From Micromonospora parva (lineage in GTDB: Bacteria > Actinomycetota > Actinomycetes > Mycobacteriales > Micromonosporaceae), in NCBI RefSeq assembly GCF_000718515.1, contig NZ_JNZS01000006.1, forward strand, positions 62,001-126,000: DNA of 64,000 nt, in the 5' to 3' direction. The notes under the pieces were generated by a model. That model saw only the letters and a program-made list of their open reading frames with translations. It did not search any database and was not told where the DNA came from. Shown here one piece after another: positions 60,584 to 64,000 of this stretch (its first letter is position 1; the number at the start of each line of letters is the position of its first letter). A program made the position numbers and the translations under genes.

Positions 60584-60823
60584 ATGACCCGTGACGAGAT
60601 CACCACCGGCCTCGCCGAGATCCTCGAAGAGGTTGCCGGGGTGAACCCGGACGACGTGGCCGAGGGGAAGTCCTTCACCGACGACCTCGATGTCGACTCG
60701 CTCTCCATGGTGGAGGTCGTGGTCGCGGCCGAGGAGAAGTTCGGCGTCAAGATCCCGGACAACGAGGTGCAGAACCTCAAGACCGTCGGTGACGCTGTCA
60801 GCTACATCGCGGCCCAGTCCTGA
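60584..60823 (+). CDS. acpP: Acyl carrier protein
   Basis: A 79-residue ACP that carries growing acyl chains. The phosphopantetheine attachment Ser39 is in DVDSLSMVE. Acidic helices and length are typical. ATG 60584 has AAAGGAACC upstream. It lies between fabH and fabF, separated from fabF by two bases, so it is co-translated in the FAS operon. Confidence 0.97.
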   Translation: MTRDEITTGLAEILEEVAGVNPDDVAEGKSFTDDLDVDSLSMVEVVVAAEEKFGVKIPDNEVQNLKTVGDAVSYIAAQS

Positions 60824-60825
60824 TC

Positions 60826-62052
60826 ATGAGTCGTTCCGACGTCGTCGTCACCGGGCTCGGCGCGACGACCCCGCTTGGCGGGGACGTCGCGTCGACCTGG
60901 GACGCCATGCTCGCCGGCCGCTCCGGGGTGAGTGCTCTCACCCAGGAGTGGGCCGAGCAACTGCCGGTCCGGATCGCCGCCCAGTTGGCGGTGGAGCCGT
61001 CCGAGGTGCTGGACCGGGTCCGCCTGCGCCGCCTGGACCGTTCCGAGGCGATCGCGATCATCGCGGCGCAGCAGGCCTGGGCGGACGCCGGCCTCGCCGG
61101 CTCCGACCTTGACGGGGAGCGGTTGGCCGTCAGCGTCGGCTCCGGCATCGGCGGTGCCACCACCCTGCTCGCCCAGGACGACATCCTGGAGGCCTCCGGG
61201 CCACGGCGGGTCTCCCCGCACACCATCCCGATGCTGATGCCGAACGGTCCGGCTGCCTGGGTGGGCCTGGAGCTCGGCGCGAAGGCCGGCGTGCACTCGG
61301 TGGCCAGCGCCTGCGCCACCGGCGCCGAGGCGATCGCCCTGGGCCTGGACATCATCCGCTCCGGCCGGGCCGACGTGGTGGTGGCCGGCGGCACCGAGGC
61401 GGTCATCCACCCGCTGCCGATCGCCGGCTTCAGCTCGATGCGGGCCATGTCGACCCGCAACGACGACCCGGAGCGGGCCTCCCGCCCGTGGGACCGGGGC
61501 CGGGACGGCTTCGTCCTCGGTGAGGGCGCCGGCATCGTGGTGCTGGAGCGGGCCGAGCACGCCGCAGCCCGGGGCGCCCGGGTGTACGCGCGCCTCGCCG
61601 GTGCCGGCATCACCTCCGACGCGTACGACATCGTGCAGCCGCACGCCGAGGGCGAGGGCGCCATCCGGGCCATCGCCAAGGCGATCGCCGACGCGGACAT
61701 CGCCAAGCGCGACATCGTGCACGTCAACGCGCACGCCACCTCGACCCCGGTCGGGGACATGCTGGAGATCGGCGGGCTGCACAAGGCGCTCGGCGACCAC
61801 CCGGTGCTGTCCGCGACGAAGTCGATGACCGGTCACCTGCTCGGCGCGGCGGGCGCGCTGGAGTCGATCGCCACCATCCTGGCGATCCGCGACAGCATCG
61901 TCCCGCCGACGATCAACCTGGACGACCCGGAGCCCGGCCTCACCCTGGACGTCGCCGCGCACAAGGCCCGCCCGATGGAGATCCCGGCCGCGTTGAACAA
62001 CGCGTTCGGCTTCGGCGGCCACAACGTGGCGCTCGTTTTCGCCCGACCCTGA
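60826..62052 (+). CDS. fabF: 3-oxoacyl-ACP synthase II
   Basis: A 408-residue KAS II that elongates acyl-ACP chains. The active-site Cys163 is in SACATGAEA, and the His pair is His303 (NAHATSTPVGD) and His337 (MTGHLLGAAG), with Lys in the KSMTGH segment. It starts two bases after acpP. A strong hairpin terminator follows and it is the last gene of the operon; unlike mycobacteria there is one KAS II and a fabH in place of kasA/kasB. Confidence 0.96.
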   Translation: MSRSDVVVTGLGATTPLGGDVASTWDAMLAGRSGVSALTQEWAEQLPVRIAAQLAVEPSEVLDRVRLRRLDRSEAIAIIAAQQAWADAGLAGSDLDGERLAVSVGSGIGGATTLLAQDDILEASGPRRVSPHTIPMLMPNGPAAWVGLELGAKAGVHSVASACATGAEAIALGLDIIRSGRADVVVAGGTEAVIHPLPIAGFSSMRAMSTRNDDPERASRPWDRGRDGFVLGEGAGIVVLERAEHAAARGARVYARLAGAGITSDAYDIVQPHAEGEGAIRAIAKAIADADIAKRDIVHVNAHATSTPVGDMLEIGGLHKALGDHPVLSATKSMTGHLLGAAGALESIATILAIRDSIVPPTINLDDPEPGLTLDVAAHKARPMEIPAALNNAFGFGGHNVALVFARP

Positions 62053-62060
62053 GCTCCCGC

Positions 62061-62095
62061 GTAAGGGCCTCTCCTCGTCGAGGAGGGGCCCTTAC
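62061..62095. terminator. Hairpin terminator of the FAS operon
   Basis: GTAAGGGCCTCTCCTC (62061-62076) pairs with GAGGAGGGGCCCTTAC (62080-62095) at all 16 positions counting one G-T, with a 3-base loop. It lies eight bases after the fabF stop and six before the convergent small gene, so it serves both strands. Confidence 0.88.
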
Positions 62096-62100
62096 GTCGT

Positions 62101-62319
62101 TCAGCCCCGGTTGCGGGGGTGCTGTTTCGCGGTGCGTTCGTTGCCGTGGCGGTAGTTGCCGGTCCAGCGGGCCATCACCAACTGCGGATCGTCGTCGACC
62201 TCGGCGAGGAACTCCTCGGCCCGCGCGCCGCGCAGCGTCCCGGCGACCCGTCCGTGGTGGGTGATCACCACTGTGCCGTCCGCCCGTTGCGTGTGCCGGA
62301 ATCCCGCTGCCGCTCCCAT
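62101..62319 (-). CDS. Small protein of unknown function
   Basis: A 72-residue basic protein: HTQRADGTVVITHHGRVAGTLRGARAEEFLAEVDDDPQLVMARWTGNYRHGNERTAKQHPRN. It has a strand-turn-strand start with paired His and a long helical middle. No family is asserted. It is placed where many Streptomyces genomes have a similar small gene after fabF (from memory), which supports it being real. ATG 62319 is the only good start. Confidence 0.7.
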   Translation of the reverse strand: MGAAAGFRHTQRADGTVVITHHGRVAGTLRGARAEEFLAEVDDDPQLVMARWTGNYRHGNERTAKQHPRNRG

Positions 62320-62451
62320 GGGGGGAGGTTGTCAGACCTGCCGGGGTCGGGGCGACCCGATTTCGGTGGCGCGGAGCCGATGCCGATTGACGCCGGGACA
62401 GCGCCCGGCTTAGATGGGCCGACTGAAGATCGACTGACGGGGATCACCACC

Positions 62452-63114
62452 ATGGACACTCGTACCCGCGTTGCCGTGTCGGCGCTGCTCGCCCTCGGCC
62501 TGCTGGCCGGCTGCGGTGACGACGCCGCCCCCACCGGTGCCACGGCCGGCGACCCTGCGCCGCAGGCCACGGGTGAGCCCTGGTACGACGAGGTGGCCCC
62601 GGCGTCGCCCGGCGGCACGACCGGCGGTACGGGTTCGCCCTGCCCGGTCCCGGTGTCGTTTCCCCTGGCCGACGGGTGGACGGCAAAGGCCATCGAGCAG
62701 CCCAAGGGTGAGCTGGCCGAACTGGTCGGCGAGGCGCTCACCAAGCGCGGCGGCACCACGGTGCGCTGCGAGGTGGACGGCCGCTCGGCCGGTGGCGGAT
62801 TCCTGCGGATCTGGGCTGCGGACTCGCCAACCGGCACACCGCGCGCCGCGCTGGAGGGTTTCGCGGCCGGGGCCGGCGAGACGGTCACCGGGGCACAGTT
62901 CCGCGACCTGCGCGCCGGCGGCTTCGACGGCACCGAGATGACCTGGATCGCCACCAACCCGCTGGTCGAGGAGGAGTCGCGCAACTGGGCGCTGGCCGTC
63001 CAGTCGGCCGGGCAGACGCTGGTCTTCGCTGTCAACGAGGGGCTGATCACCGAGCGGACCGACGTGCTGCCGGCGTACCGGCTCGCGGTGCGCGGGCTCG
63101 CGCCGGGCGAGTGA
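62452..63114 (+). CDS. Lipoprotein of unknown function
   Basis: A 220-residue exported lipoprotein. The signal ends in LALGLLAGCGDD, a lipobox with Cys19, so the mature N-terminus is acylated and anchored. After a Gly/Pro/Thr-rich linker there is a ~150-residue domain (FPLADGWTAKAIEQPKGELAELVGEAL..GGGFLRIWAAD..MTWIATNPLVEEESRNWALAVQSAGQTLVFAVNE) resembling actinobacterial lipoproteins of unknown role. ATG 62452 follows a TAGATG box and GGGGATCACC. It converges on the GH3 gene 26 bases later. Confidence 0.83.
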   Translation: MDTRTRVAVSALLALGLLAGCGDDAAPTGATAGDPAPQATGEPWYDEVAPASPGGTTGGTGSPCPVPVSFPLADGWTAKAIEQPKGELAELVGEALTKRGGTTVRCEVDGRSAGGGFLRIWAADSPTGTPRAALEGFAAGAGETVTGAQFRDLRAGGFDGTEMTWIATNPLVEEESRNWALAVQSAGQTLVFAVNEGLITERTDVLPAYRLAVRGLAPGE

Positions 63115-63140
63115 GGTCGCCCGGCGCACGCGTCGACAGG

Positions 63141-64000
63141 TCAGGTGCGACAGGTGCTCGCGGGCAGTCCGGGGACGGCCACCGGCGACCGGCCGCCCGG
63201 CCGGGCCTTGCCGGCGAGCACGGCGGCCAGCGCGGTCATCGACGCCCGGCTGGAGGAGTACGTGGCCAGCAGCGTCGGTGACGTGGCGCCGGCCAGCACG
63301 TACGGGGTGTCCATGGCGACAGTGACCGCCGCGTCGGCGCGCAGGTCCTCGGCGCCGTCCCCGTAGCCCACCAGGTGCACGACAGTGCCGCCGCTGGGCT
63401 TGACCGACACCCCGGCGGCGGTCAGCGCGGCGGTGAGCGTGGCCCGGGTGCCGTCCCGACCGCCGGACGAGGTGACGGTGACCGGCCCGCGTACCTCCGC
63501 GCCGCAGGTGCCCCGCAGCACGGTGACGGCGGCGGCGGCCAGCGCCTCGGCCGCCGCCCGGTGCGCCGGGGTGTTGAGCGTGGACATCTGCGCCGCCGGC
63601 AGCTCCGCGAGCTGGAACTTCATGGTCAGCACCCGGGTTACCGCCTCGACCAGTCGGGTCCGGGGCAGTGATCCGCCGCGCAGCGCGGCGAGCAACCCGT
63701 CGTACGCCTGAGCGACGTTCGGGGTCATCAGGATGAGGTCGTTGCCGGCGTTGAGCGCCCGGACCGCCGCCTCGCCGGGAGCCCAGCGCTTCGCGGGCGG
63801 CATGTTCATCCCGTCGGTGATCACCACGCCCTTGAAGCCGAGTTGGCCGCGCAGCACGTCGGTGAGCAGCTTGTGCGAGAACGTCGCCGGGGTCCCCGGG
63901 TCGATCGCGCGCGCGTCCAGGTGACCGGACATCACTGCCATCGCGCCCGCGTCCATCCCGGCGGTGAACGGTGGCCACGCGCCGCTCTGCAACGCCGCTG
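63141..64000 (-). CDS. Glycoside hydrolase family 3, 5' end outside the window
   Basis: The C-terminal 286 residues of a GH3 enzyme, most like bacterial beta-N-acetylhexosaminidase (NagZ type), which trims GlcNAc from peptidoglycan or chitin fragments. The visible part opens with GMDAGAMAVMSGHLDARAIDPGTPATFSHKLLTDVLRGQLGFKGVVITDGMNM, where the Asp of ITDGMNM is the nucleophile, then a C-terminal domain (TLNTPAHRAAAEALAAAAVTVLRG) common in two-domain NagZ-like proteins. Frame is open at base 64000, so the N-terminal TIM barrel and probable signal peptide are missing from view. Confidence 0.88.
   Translation of the reverse strand, partial: AALQSGAWPPFTAGMDAGAMAVMSGHLDARAIDPGTPATFSHKLLTDVLRGQLGFKGVVITDGMNMPPAKRWAPGEAAVRALNAGNDLILMTPNVAQAYDGLLAALRGGSLPRTRLVEAVTRVLTMKFQLAELPAAQMSTLNTPAHRAAAEALAAAAVTVLRGTCGAEVRGPVTVTSSGGRDGTRATLTAALTAAGVSVKPSGGTVVHLVGYGDGAEDLRADAAVTVAMDTPYVLAGATSPTLLATYSSSRASMTALAAVLAGKARPGGRSPVAVPGLPASTCRT

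Noticed and set aside
57287..62052. A polyketide or other natural-product cluster
   Set aside because: The KAS, ACP and MAT genes form the standard fasR-fabDHPF primary fatty acid operon; no tailoring enzyme, cyclase or chain-length factor is present.

Overview
The window is about 72% G+C, uses many GTG starts, and has GTGA/ATGA stop-start overlaps and several TANNNT boxes sitting 6-7 bases before a start codon (leaderless-type promoters). Together with the gene content this points to a high-GC actinomycete, most likely Micromonosporaceae (Micromonospora, Salinispora or relatives). It is ordinary chromosome: no phage, insertion sequence, CRISPR array or dedicated natural-product cluster was found.

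Layout. 1-9.5 kb: stress/redox accessory genes in divergent regulator-enzyme pairs (SDR, two aldo/keto reductases, NmrA-like protein, MFS pump, each beside a TetR, XRE or MarR regulator with a visible operator), plus the RNase P RNA gene. 9.5-13.7 kb: a monocarboxylate-type symporter with its DUF3311 partner, then a tightly overlapping five-gene operon that looks type VII secretion-related and carries two YbaB-like genes. 13.7-19.3 kb: RNase HI/phosphatase, zinc-ribbon protein, Nif3-like protein, flavoprotein, and an XRE-TPR regulator divergent from a Prim-Pol-like gene. 19.8-26.1 kb: a five-gene minus-strand operon, DUF1800, DUF1501, a ferric-reductase-like flavocytochrome, an FMN-binding protein and ApbE, which reads as an extracytosolic flavin electron-transfer unit. 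26.5-37.7 kb: SWIM/SNF2 pair, sugar kinase, DinB, pyruvyl-transferase, GNAT, HAD, SDR and small unknowns. 37.9-47.8 kb: tRNA-Val(TAC), AhpE-type peroxiredoxin, DUF3052, a fused E1 alpha/beta dehydrogenase, MarR, PhoD, YjbQ, and homodimeric pyruvate dehydrogenase aceE. 48-64 kb: SRPBCC, GH1 glucosidase with an MFS transporter, gltX, CopC-like protein, a two-component system, then the fatty acid synthase operon fasR-fabD-fabH-acpP-fabF, a lipoprotein and a truncated GH3 enzyme.

The backbone (RNase H/phosphatase, zinc ribbon, Nif3; AhpE, DUF3052, aceE; PucR regulator, fabD and FAS genes) follows the order I remember for Mycobacterium tuberculosis Rv2228c to Rv2246, so the window looks like an ancestral core region opened up by accessory blocks.

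The most unusual non-coding signal is a set of nine long imperfect palindromes in intergenic gaps. Most have GATC near their outer ends and most sit between convergent genes. Three pairs of them share stem sequence, which suggests a dispersed repeat family rather than independent terminators.
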